This document shows, in pieces, positions 1 through 9,015 of a stretch of DNA of 64,000 bases. Source of the stretch: Nothophaeocryptopus gaeumannii (lineage: Eukaryota; Ascomycota; Dothideomycetes; Mycosphaerellales; Mycosphaerellaceae); the NCBI GenBank assembly GCA_031771865.1, contig JASISA010000001.1:496001-560000 (forward strand), written 5' to 3'. The notes below the pieces were generated by a model that was not told where the DNA came from, ran no database searches, and saw only the letters and a list, made by a program, of their open reading frames with translations. How positions within the stretch are numbered: position 1 is the first letter of the stretch; the number at the start of each line of letters is the position of its first letter. Made by a program: the position numbers and the translations under genes.

Positions 1-650
1 CACGTACAAGACTCACATGTCGTCAATGCTGTGGAGTAAGTGAGACATGTTTGCAAATACATAAATACCGGAGCAGTATAAGGAAAATGAAGAGAGCCAA
101 TTCTAGAGAAGTTGTGGGACAAGAGTCGGCGAGCGTAGTAATACCTTGATAGATTTCCTACCTATCTCAAGGTTCATATGACAACTTGGAATCTGTTGTC
201 TAGCGGTGTTGATCGTCCGCTGGCGCCCAAAGGGGTTCTAGGTATCGCTGATCACGAATGAATGCCCTGTTGACGATCATTAGGATGCTGGACAAAGAGA
301 CAGCGCAGAGAATCGTCCCTGGGACTGGTAGCTCATGCTCGATGGCCACTTGGACACGATGGAGTGAATCGCTGCTGTCCAAGCGTTTATGTGAGAGCTC
401 CACATTGAGACAGCGTGTCCCAGAAGAGTGATAGCATCGCAGCGGTAAGACGAGGGTCCGGCTGACTGCCGAGACCGCGGAGGTAAATGCACCCAAGTGG
501 GTCAGGCACATGGAGTTTCAACGGTGCTGTAGGTCCATGCGGCCACGTGAAGAGCCCAGTAGTTGCAGCAGTCGACGGCGGAGAGGCCGAACGATCAAGT
601 CATGCCAAGTGCATGGCAGTGATGGAGTGCATATCGAGCATCGTGACATT
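1..650. other. No supported gene
   Basis: Only short overlapping open frames on both strands, none with family-like sequence or a convincing start context. The right part is probably 3' flank of the minus-strand Bdp1 gene that ends at 651. Confidence 0.5.
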
Positions 651-2879
651 TCAGTCGCCATCAGGTCCGCCGCCGCCAAAGGTTCCAGCTGCTTGAGACT
701 TTTTACTTTTGCGGCTGCCCTTGCCTTTGGACTTCTTTTGCTTCTCCTTCTCACGGCGTTCGGCTTCGAGCTCGGCTTCTTTCTGCGCAGCGGTGGCCAT
801 GGCTTCCTGCTTATCCTTCATTGATTCATTAATCACGCTTTGGGCATGCTCCACACCTTCGTATCTGGTGAATACGGAAATGTCTCGCATTGACTCACGC
901 GCGTAGTGCTCAAGATCCATGCGCTTGGTAGACTTGCCATTGAGAGCATCATTAATTCGCTGCGGGTCCAGCTTCTCCTCGCGAGTGAACTTGGACTTGA
1001 TCATTCGTCGGGTCTTCGGGGCGAACATCTTGCTGATAATGAAGAAGTCAGTACCAAACATTCGAAGCGCTTCGTAGAACCGGTCAGTCTCTTCTTCGGA
1101 CCACGGATCGCTCTTCCATTTCCACATAGGAACACGGTCAGTTGGTTCGCGGCGGTTTTCATTCATCCAGGTCGTCCGATTGATATGAACGGTCAAGTCA
1201 TTGACATCTTCAACGGGCTTATCGGCAGCAGCGGCAGCAAGTGCTTCGGCGTCGCGACTACGAGTGACGGTGCTGTCATCTAAGACGATGTTGCCGTCTT
1301 CGTCCATGCGGAAGCCAAGGCCATCTTCAGGTGGCACCGAGGCTGCAGGTTCTCGCTGCGCCGTCTGACCATCTGATTGCCCTTCTTGCGCGTTTGGTTC
1401 TGTCTGCTCGTCCTGCGGTGCTGCATCTGTGCCAGTGGCATTATGGGCACCCTCAGTAGCTTCCGCGTTCTCGAGTTGTGCCTCAGCCGCGCCGTTAAGT
1501 CCCTCTGTAGATTGCAGAACACCTTCCGGGGCGGCTTGTTTGCCACCGCTTGCTATTTCATCAGCGGCCTTTCTTCTGTCCGTCGCAATCTTGTCCCAGT
1601 CGATTTCATTCATCGCTTTGCCACGCTCCGACATCTTGCCGTATCTCGTATCATGACTAAGATCCCACATGGACATTGTGTTCGGATCGATCTCGTGCAG
1701 TTCAAAATCGGATGCATTCGCATCGTCTACTCCCTCTTGCTCCTCCCCTTCCCCGCCACTGGCTTCAGGTGCTACTTTTCGCTTCTTACGCGGTCGGGTT
1801 TGTTTAGGCCTCCCCCTCTTCTTAGGTGCTGCCTCTGTTGTCTCTCCCGCATCTTCCTCGTCTGTTGGCGGAGGCGCAGAATCTTCAAGGCCCTCAGTCT
1901 CGTCGTCCGAGTTGAAGATTGTAGCTGCGCTCTTCGCTTTTGACTTGCGCCTAGCAGTAGCCGTTGACTTCCTAGTTGCCGGCCTTCTTCGCGGAGCTTC
2001 TTCTTGCGCTGCAGAATCTTCCGTGGCCAGGAGCTCTGTAGTGGGTGGAGCAACATCCTCATCATTAGCGACTGCCGTCACGGCTGCGTTGCTCCTAGTC
2101 GACGTGCGTTTGGCACTCTTGACTGGCTGCGCTCCAGGCGCTGCCGCTCCTCGTTTGCGCTTGGGAGTCGCCTTGGGAGTGGCAGCCGCTGCAGCCTCCA
2201 AGACCTGCGCGGTGCTAACGCGTCGTGTACGATGTGCTGGAGGCTGATTATCGTCTTGAGCGTCCCCGTCGGGTCTAGAGGCAGCGGCTTCCCTTGTTGT
2301 ACTGTCCTGGACTGCATTGTTTTGATCCTGCGCTGCTCCCAAAGTAGCAGGCTCTTCTCTCAGTTCCAAAGGTCCAATCCCTTCAAGCTGCGGCCGCGCT
2401 TCTTTACTCGCCACTTCAGGTTGAGTAGCTTCAGGTGTCGGAAGCCTCGTGGGCTCTGGTTGTGATCGCGCGGGCGGCTCTGGCGCTGTTTGTTGCTCTG
2501 GTTGGGGCCTTGACGGTATATCAACAACGATTGGTACAGGTAGCGCTTCGACTACAGGCTGCGGTGTGGGCTGCTTGGGAGGCTCAGGCTGGGCTTGCTC
2601 GACTTCAGGTTCAAGCGCGGGTTCAGACACTGGCTGCTCGGGCTCTTTCGCGGGCGGGACTTCATGATATACAGGCGGCTTTTCAGCGGGAGCGGGCGTC
2701 TGGTTCTGAGTAGGTGGAGGCGACGGCGGCGCAACACTCGTCGTGTCGCTGGACGGTGCCGCAGCCTGCTGGGCCTGGGCAGAGGGTGGTGGTCCCGCAG
2801 GCGCTGGTCGTCTTCGCGCTAGCGCTTTGGGAGCAGCCTTTCTCCCCGGCGCGGCGCTACTGATGAGGCCTGGTGGCAT
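651..2879 (-). CDS. bdp1: Transcription factor TFIIIB subunit Bdp1 (B'')
   Basis: Single-exon 742-residue protein, ATG at 2879. Bdp1 is the SANT-domain subunit of TFIIIB, which places RNA polymerase III on tRNA, 5S and U6 promoters in the nucleus. The first ~550 residues are low-complexity (Pro/Ala/Gln-rich, then acidic and Lys/Arg-rich with nuclear-localisation-like clusters). A SANT/Myb domain begins near residue 591 (WSEEETDRFYEALRMFGTDF) and continues with the hallmark ISKMF...RTRRxIKxKF-type segment. A helical RINDALNG...DLEHYARESM region and a charged coiled tail follow, ending in a Gly-rich stretch. The order of parts and the length fit fungal Bdp1. It is transcribed away from bre1 across a 355-bp shared promoter. 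Only the SANT and post-SANT part is strongly diagnostic; the N-terminus is poorly conserved in the family, so the exact start is less sure. Confidence 0.93.
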   Translation of the reverse strand: MPPGLISSAAPGRKAAPKALARRRPAPAGPPPSAQAQQAAAPSSDTTSVAPPSPPPTQNQTPAPAEKPPVYHEVPPAKEPEQPVSEPALEPEVEQAQPEPPKQPTPQPVVEALPVPIVVDIPSRPQPEQQTAPEPPARSQPEPTRLPTPEATQPEVASKEARPQLEGIGPLELREEPATLGAAQDQNNAVQDSTTREAAASRPDGDAQDDNQPPAHRTRRVSTAQVLEAAAAATPKATPKRKRGAAAPGAQPVKSAKRTSTRSNAAVTAVANDEDVAPPTTELLATEDSAAQEEAPRRRPATRKSTATARRKSKAKSAATIFNSDDETEGLEDSAPPPTDEEDAGETTEAAPKKRGRPKQTRPRKKRKVAPEASGGEGEEQEGVDDANASDFELHEIDPNTMSMWDLSHDTRYGKMSERGKAMNEIDWDKIATDRRKAADEIASGGKQAAPEGVLQSTEGLNGAAEAQLENAEATEGAHNATGTDAAPQDEQTEPNAQEGQSDGQTAQREPAASVPPEDGLGFRMDEDGNIVLDDSTVTRSRDAEALAAAAADKPVEDVNDLTVHINRTTWMNENRREPTDRVPMWKWKSDPWSEEETDRFYEALRMFGTDFFIISKMFAPKTRRMIKSKFTREEKLDPQRINDALNGKSTKRMDLEHYARESMRDISVFTRYEGVEHAQSVINESMKDKQEAMATAAQKEAELEAERREKEKQKKSKGKGSRKSKKSQAAGTFGGGGPDGD

Positions 2880-3234
2880 GGTGTCTCTTCTAGCAGACAG
2901 GAGCTGCTATCTTCCACTGCTAATGAATAACAGGCATCTTCCTGTTGCAAACGAATTGTTAGTCAAGTCTTGCGATCTGAAGGCAAAGTCGCAGCGGGCT
3001 TCCCGCCTTGGTCCGTGCCCTCAGGCGAATCTTGGAAAGGAGTCTGTCTTCTTCCTCTGACAGACTTCTCACCTGCAACAACCTCAACCACGCACACGAC
3101 CACCACTATCCCTGTTGCATCTCATTCACCAACCGCAGAAACCCACTCGCTGACTCGCTCTCATGTGCGCCTGAGTAAGGAATGATCTTGGGCGCGGAAG
3201 GGCGCGCCAGGGATATTGCAGCCTCGTCTTTTCA
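2880..3234. promoter_or_regulatory. Divergent promoter region, bdp1 / bre1
   Basis: 355 bp between the start codons of two diverging genes. It includes a CA-rich stretch near 3070-3120 (repeated ACC/CAC units) upstream of bre1. No specific factor site is assigned. Confidence 0.6.
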
Positions 3235-5562
3235 ATGACCGCCACCAAGGCTGCTTTGACTGCGCTTAATCCCTCCAAGCTCAACATGGAGGATCGCAAG
3301 CGATCGCTCGTCGGCGATGTCGATGACATTGCCCCGAGTCGGAAGCGCATAAAGGACGAGAATGGAGCCACGATGCGTATGGATGAGAGCAAGGAGAAGG
3401 AAGTCGAGGTCGGTCTTCTCCCAGCGCCGCCGAAGTATCCAGATTTGTGAGTAGTCACTGACCTTGTAATGTGTAGGACTACCAGAAAGATGCCATCATG
3501 CGCCAGATGAAGGAATACAAGCGCCAGAAAAAGGATGCCGAGGACCGGCTGTCGGAGCTGGAAAAGAAGACGAGATACCACGACGAGCACCTTCGTGCGC
3601 TCGACGCTTGGTGGACTCAGCTACTCGATGAAGTCCGCGTCCTCGCTTCGGAAACACTCCCCACCCCGCCGCCCAGCGCTACCACGTCGACCGGTATGAC
3701 AAGCCCCCAAAATCACGTGAGAATACCCAATACTGAGAACACGAGTAGGAGAAGAGCTGTACAAGTCTGCGCTACTGTTTGAAGATTGCGAGACCTTCTC
3801 GCAGCATCTCAAAACCCGGTCTGGTGCCATTAAGAGCGCGATATCTGACCTGTTCGGTCGCCTGCCCTCGGCCTCTCCCGATGTGGAGGACCTGAGGAAG
3901 CGGCTGAACGAGCTTCTGGCTAAAGAGAAAGAGCATGCTGTTGAACTCAGGAGCGCTATCGACGAGAAGGATAACTTCTACGGACGTCTGGAAACTGCTA
4001 TGAGCCGATACATGACTGCCGAGAGGAAGCTGGACCGTGCCAAAAGCTCCCAGGTTTTGAAGCTTGAGAAGCAGGCGATCCAGGGTGGGAGTGCTGACAA
4101 CAAATCTCCCACAACATCAAAAGCTGCAGCTACACCCAAGACGGAACATGGTGAAACGAACGGAGAGCTGGAGAACGGCGTTGCAAGTGCCGAGGCTGAC
4201 GCTCAGCGGAGAGAGGCTCTTACGGCGGCCGAGAAGCAAAAGGCTCAACTTGAGGAGATTGAATCAGAGAATGACCGGTTGACAACCGAATTAAGTGCCG
4301 CTAGGATGAAGCTCGCCAGCCTTTCAGACGACGACTACGCAGAGACGGCCCTTTGCAAGACACTGAAATCGCAATACGAGGATGTTGTAAAGCGGGTCAA
4401 TGATCTCGAGGTAACTAACGTACACTTACGCGAAGAAGCTCAGAAAATGCAGGCCGAGCGCACAGCTTTCCGATCGCAATTGGACGACGAACTGCGAAAT
4501 CAGACAAGCGAAGTTGAAGCGGCCAATGCGAGAGCCGAGACCGATTTGGCGCGCATTCGACACATCCGTGATCAATTGAACTCTGAAATCGCAATTCTGA
4601 AATCGAATGAGGCAACGTCGAGAACCTCAAGTGCGCAGGGCAAGGAGCTTGCTGAGGCGAAAGAGTTGAGAATCTCGGCATTGGAATCCAAGGTTCAACG
4701 CCTGGAGCTGGAACTTGGGCAAGCAGAGGCCGCGGCTAGCGATTTGGACGATTTAGATATCGACGCGCTGAAAGCCAAGGTACGCACCCTGGAAAGCCAA
4801 TACTCGCTTCTCAACAGTGAACTTCCCTCCATGGAGACTGCATGGAAGCGAACACAGGCGCTGGCATCGAAGAAGGTTGAGGAGATTGCAAATACTGAAG
4901 AACAAGTCAGCAAGTTGAATGCCGAGAAGGCAAAAGCCGACCAGAAGTACTTTGGGGCAATGAAGGCGAAGGACATGCGAGATACCGAGCTCCGAACGTT
5001 GAAACAGCAAAATGCTCGTTCGAGCGAGATTGTGTCACAATTGAAGGAGGGCGAGGCGAAGACGAAGGAGCTTTGCGTCAATTACGAGCGCCAATTGGCT
5101 GATACCAAGGAGGCACTCGTCAAGCTCGAATCTCAGTACCGCATTGCAGAGCAAAAGCTGAAGGAAGCGTCAACAACAGCCGATGGACTTAGAAAGAACG
5201 TCGAGGAGTTGAAGGCGCTCGTCAGCGCAAAAGACAAGGAGAATCTGGGGATCGCCAAAGCCAAGCGTCAAGCTGAAGAGGATCTCGAAAAGTGTAAGAC
5301 ACGACTCGAAGACACCAAGAAGCAGTACGAAACTTTGCGGAAGAACCGAGCCGCAATTAACGCTACCGATTCAGATGACTGGCGCAAGGTTGCGATTTGC
5401 CCGGTCTGCAACGCCAATATTCGAAACACGGTCCTCAAGCTTTGCGGGCACGTGTTCTGCTCTGCTTGTATCAAGGACCTGATCTCGAACCGGTCGAGAA
5501 AGTGCCCCAGTTGTGGCAAGGCTTTTGGCGCGAATGATTCCCAGCACATCACACTCACTTGA
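3235..5562 (+). CDS. bre1: E3 ubiquitin-protein ligase Bre1
   Basis: RING E3 that with Rad6 monoubiquitinates histone H2B. Proposed exons 3235-3408, 3477-3693 and 3749-5562 keep phase exactly and give 734 residues. The N-terminus has MEDRKR (residue 18) and the conserved block DYQKDAIMRQMKEYKR, then DAWWTQLLDEVR. About 500 residues of coiled coil follow. The C-terminus is a C3HC4 RING from about residue 681: CPVC, CGHVFCSAC and CPSC. Intron 2 (3694-3748, GTATGA..TAG) is standard. Intron 1 is less certain: the attractive donor GTGAGT at 3447 would leave a 30-nt intron in the wrong phase, and reading through meets TGA at 3448. The donor GTCGGT at 3409 gives a 68-nt intron and the in-phase join VE-DYQKD. 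A start at the later Met (3286) is possible. Confidence 0.93.
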
Positions 5563-6312
5563 GGAAATTTGGAGTCTGGGCTGGACATGGCGTTCTCACG
5601 CTCGCATCTCTTCTCCGCTCCCGAGGGAAACGGATTCTACCAAGCTGCAGCGTTGGTACAGGTCGACGTCCCACTGCCAATGATGGCAAATCGCTTAACG
5701 ATCCGATTGTTAAGACCGATCCGCGGCACAGCTCAGAAGCGGACTCGCGCGCGAGTAATTGCGAGCAGGTCCAGCAGCACGTCCGAGGTGGTAGTCAACG
5801 GGGAGAGCAGACTCGATGTTCTATGTCCGCCTAGGGATTTGGCCGGCCGAGTGTATTGAATAGAATTAGCACGATCGTAGTAAGAGCATAGTCGAAGAGA
5901 CTGCACCCAAAGAACACAAACTCATGCATCAAGAGAAGAAACACAGTTTCAGACCCGCCTCTTACCTCCTTCGCCATGTTTGACCCCACAGGTATGTTGG
6001 CAAAGTTGCTGTGTTCGAACGTCTAATCATCGTCTAGGATCTCTAGGCACCCTATCCGTTTGGGCATTGCTGGGCCGGGGGGCTGTTCTGAAATGACAAT
6101 CCATTCAGCTATACAAGTCTCATCATCTGAAGGTATCAAACCGCTCACATCCCAAGCCTCAAGTGCATTCATCACGCCGTGAAACTCCTTCATCCCATCA
6201 GAAGCTGTCCCAGTGACGCCGCGTTGGCTGATGATAATTCTATTCTGCATATGTTGCTGCATCCTGTCCGTCTTCTTCGTACAGTCCGCGCGGTGGCTCG
6301 CTCGATGCGTCT
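5563..6312. other. Convergent 3' intergenic region
   Basis: Lies between the ends of bre1 (+) and the V0 subunit f gene (-). Short open frames here (for example 6023-6262 on the minus strand) have no family features. Probably both 3' UTRs. Confidence 0.5.
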
Positions 6313-6767
6313 CTACCGCAACGCTATCTCGCCTCGTCCACTTTGTCGTTTATGTATGAATGCTTGGCAGCCGCAGAAGAGGAGGAATACCTGTATCACA
6401 GACTCATTAGCACTGTATTCTTCATCTCTTCGCTATCTTCGATGTATTCTCCTGTCGCACATCCTCGAATCCGCTCCTCGTCCCATCTCTTTTGAAGAGG
6501 GTTTCAAACTTACAGCATATACCACAACAGCCCCAAATACCGCCGTGGCGACTTTCTTCCCGTCTTTCGGGTCCTCTGTGCTGCCCATCATGCTGTGGTG
6601 GTTGGAGGCGAACATGGCCCCGATTGTCGAGAGGATTACTATCCCGAAGATTGATATGACAATACTATACATGCATTGTTAGCTTTGCCATATTTGTGTA
6701 TGTGTTCCTTCATCTTGCTGTCCACGCACCATGTCCACGCATTAAAGGCTGATACGACGGGCTTCAT
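6313..6767 (-). CDS. V-type ATPase V0 complex subunit f (RNAseK / YPR170W-B-like)
   Basis: Three-exon microgene: 6767-6730, 6664-6514 and 6390-6313 on the minus strand, phase-consistent, 88 residues. Exon 1 encodes MKPVVSAFNAWT. Exon 2 carries the first membrane segment (IVISIFGIVILSTIGAMF), the conserved loop around NHHSMMGSTEDPKDG and the start of the second segment. Exon 3 gives VFLLFCGCQAFIHKRQ and a short basic tail. This two-membrane-segment layout with a GSxxDPxDG-type loop matches the small V0 subunit f of yeast vacuolar ATPase as I recall it. Introns are 65 nt (GTGCGT..TAG, GCTAAC branch site) and 123 nt (GTAAGT..CAG). Without splicing only the middle exon is apparent and its ends look wrong. 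It should sit in vacuole/endosome membranes as part of the proton channel sector. Confidence 0.85.
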
Positions 6768-7203
6768 GGCTGCGGTTTGAGGGTGGGTTGTCGCCTGAGA
6801 GGCGCAGGTCTAGGAAGAGCGCGCTGGAGGCAGGGTCGGTCGATGGATATAGTCTCGTCGATGGCTGATGTGGCGTTGGCCAGCGAGTGTGGTGGTGAAG
6901 TGTGTAGTTGCTATGTTGATGGCGTGCGCTCGGGGCAATTGATGGTGATGGTGTGTGGTCAGGCCGTGCTCTGGGATGCGCCAGCTTTCCGTTCGCGGGT
7001 GTGTGTGGGGGCAGCTTCACTTGGGTCTTTGACACTTGCGAGTGGAATTGGGTTGCCTACAGACAACTCAACGCACTACAAACGACTTCCAAATCACACG
7101 ATCCCAGCTGGTTCAGATTGATCACATTACGACAATTGGCGACGGCAACATCTCACAACGCCTCAATTCCAGCCTCAAACAAAGTCGCATCCATCTACCC
7201 AAG
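6768..7203. promoter_or_regulatory. Divergent promoter, V0 subunit f / ARPC3
   Basis: 436 bp between diverging start codons. Left half is TG-rich (GTGTGTGGG-type runs). From about 7050 to 7200 it is a CA/AAC-rich leader typical of fungal 5' UTRs before the ARPC3 ATG (AAGATGCC context). Confidence 0.55.
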
Positions 7204-7871
7204 ATGCCAGCCTACCACTCCGTCTTCCTCGACGAACCCAACCAACAACTAATCGGTAACTTCGCCCTCCTCCCTCTCCGCACACGCACGCGAGGCCCTG
7301 CTCAGCAACTTCCACCTCTCCCAGCCGGCTCGTCCGACTTGGACATCGAACCCTCCAACGAATCCTATGACCCTCTAGACGAAATCCTCTCGCTCTTCCG
7401 CGCCAACACCTTCTTCCGAAACTTCGAAATCAAAGGCCCCGCCGACCGAGTTCTCATTTACGGAATCTTATATGTATCTGAGGCGTTAGGCAAGATCAAG
7501 GCGGGCATGAGCAGGAGGGATGCAGAGAAGGCAGTGATGAACACGGCTTTGGATACGAATTTCGCTATTCCTGGGGATGCGGGGTTTCCTCTGAATCAGA
7601 TGTTTGAGCCGCCGAGGGAGAGGAATGAGGCGGAGGTGCTGAGGCAGTATGTTATGCAGATGAGGCAGGAGTTGGCTGTGAGGTTGCTTAATAGGGTGTA
7701 TTCGAGCCCGGATGGGGCGCCTAGTAAGGTGAGTTATATCAAGTCCTTGAAGATGGCAGATGAGACAGTCGGAAAGACAATCGTCTGTTGTTCAGAGAAG
7801 TAATGCTGACATTTTCTTTACAGTGGTGGCTCAGCTTCCAGAAGAGGAAGTTCATGGGCAAGCAGCTATGA
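7204..7871 (+). CDS. arc18: Actin-related protein 2/3 complex subunit 3 (ARPC3 / Arc18)
   Basis: Subunit of the Arp2/3 complex, which nucleates branched actin at cortical patches and endocytic sites. Exons 7204-7728 and 7824-7871 give 190 residues. The start MPAYHSVFLDEPNQQLIGNF followed by LPLRTRTRGPA is diagnostic for the family. The core has the EILSLFRANTFFRNFEIKGPADR segment and YVSEALGKI. The last 15 residues (WWLSFQKRKFMGKQL) are on a separate small exon behind a 95-nt intron (GTGAGT..TTACAG, GCTGAC branch site). Length is close to the usual ~175-190. The acidic insert SSDLDIEPSNESYDPLDE between strands is typical of fungal members. Reading without the intron would add an unrelated tail ending VCCSEK. 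Confidence 0.95.
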
Positions 7872-9015
7872 GCATAGAACGTCTCGAGGAGGCAGAGAAA
7901 TGTTCGTCACCATTCACCGAGGCAATTCTCTGGATGCAGAGCTCGAAGTCTACGCGATACTTTCACAAACGCCGAAGGAGCAATAACAGCAGTCACGCGA
8001 CCCTGTAGTCAACGGCCGCAAGAAGGCTGTGTCCGGCGCCGGGAAGTGGGCGACATCTAGTCGAATGCCTATGCTATGTGTGTCTACAACGTCCTCGCAT
8101 AGCTCATGCAGGATCTAGAGCTATCGTATGACCGCAAGAGCTACGAATGAAGAGCAATACGCAACGGCTGCAGCAGTACTATGATTTACGGTATTCGCGA
8201 TCGTGACGACAAGGTCAGCAACACGGTATAGCCTTCTCCGCTAAATGGATGTCGGGCTTATAATGTCTACCGAAGTCATGTCATTTAACGAGAGGTCGTG
8301 ATGTCTCTTTCACACCACCACCGCATTCAAAGAAGCGTCCAACGATCTGGGTGATACCGGGACACACTAAGCCCTGCGTACATGTAGGTCTGATCAAAGA
8401 AGCACATTCGCCGGTCGAGTCCAAGGTCCAGCCGTGTCGGTCCGATACCATTCGAACGCCTTGTCTTTGGGCTTACCAGTGGCCAATGTATTCGACTGCT
8501 CCTCGAACCCGCACCCGAACGTTATTCGACCATGCATGAACGGCTCGCCGAAGACACCCGACGTCAGAGACACGTGATACCCGTATCGTGTCTAAGCCTC
8601 CGCCCAGCATTCCATCCGCCTTCTAGCGTTGCGCTAGAAGGCTGCAAAGGCCAGTACTCCGTAGTAAGCTTTCGATGTGGAGATCCTTCGTGACTCCACC
8701 TTACCCTTTTGTGCGAACACAGCAAGGCTGCGCTTTGCTGCGCATCGTCTGTGGAGGGTGATATGCAAGATTGCTTCCTTCTTTCGGTACCTCGACATCT
8801 CGCTGCTGAAAGCTGTTCTCTGTGTGGTTGTTGTGTTGCTGTGCCCCGTCAGTCGCCTGCGGCTGAACTCCAAGGCACGGTAGCCTCAGGCGTGCCACTC
8901 TCGCCATACTTAACATCTACAACGTCGCCTTCCAGTTCTTGCCTCATCACTTGGCCCTGTTACTACTCATATGGCTATCGCTCTTCCAACCTAGATCTTG
9001 CAAATCACCAAGAAC
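7872..9015. other. Intergenic region, no supported gene
   Basis: 1.1 kb with no frame that looks coding. The right ~120 bp before 9016 is pyrimidine-rich and probably the leader of the next gene. Confidence 0.5.

Noticed and set aside
6023..6262. 79-codon minus-strand frame downstream of V0 subunit f
   Set aside because: No conserved features and it lies in the likely 3' UTR region. The subunit's real last exon is at 6313-6390.
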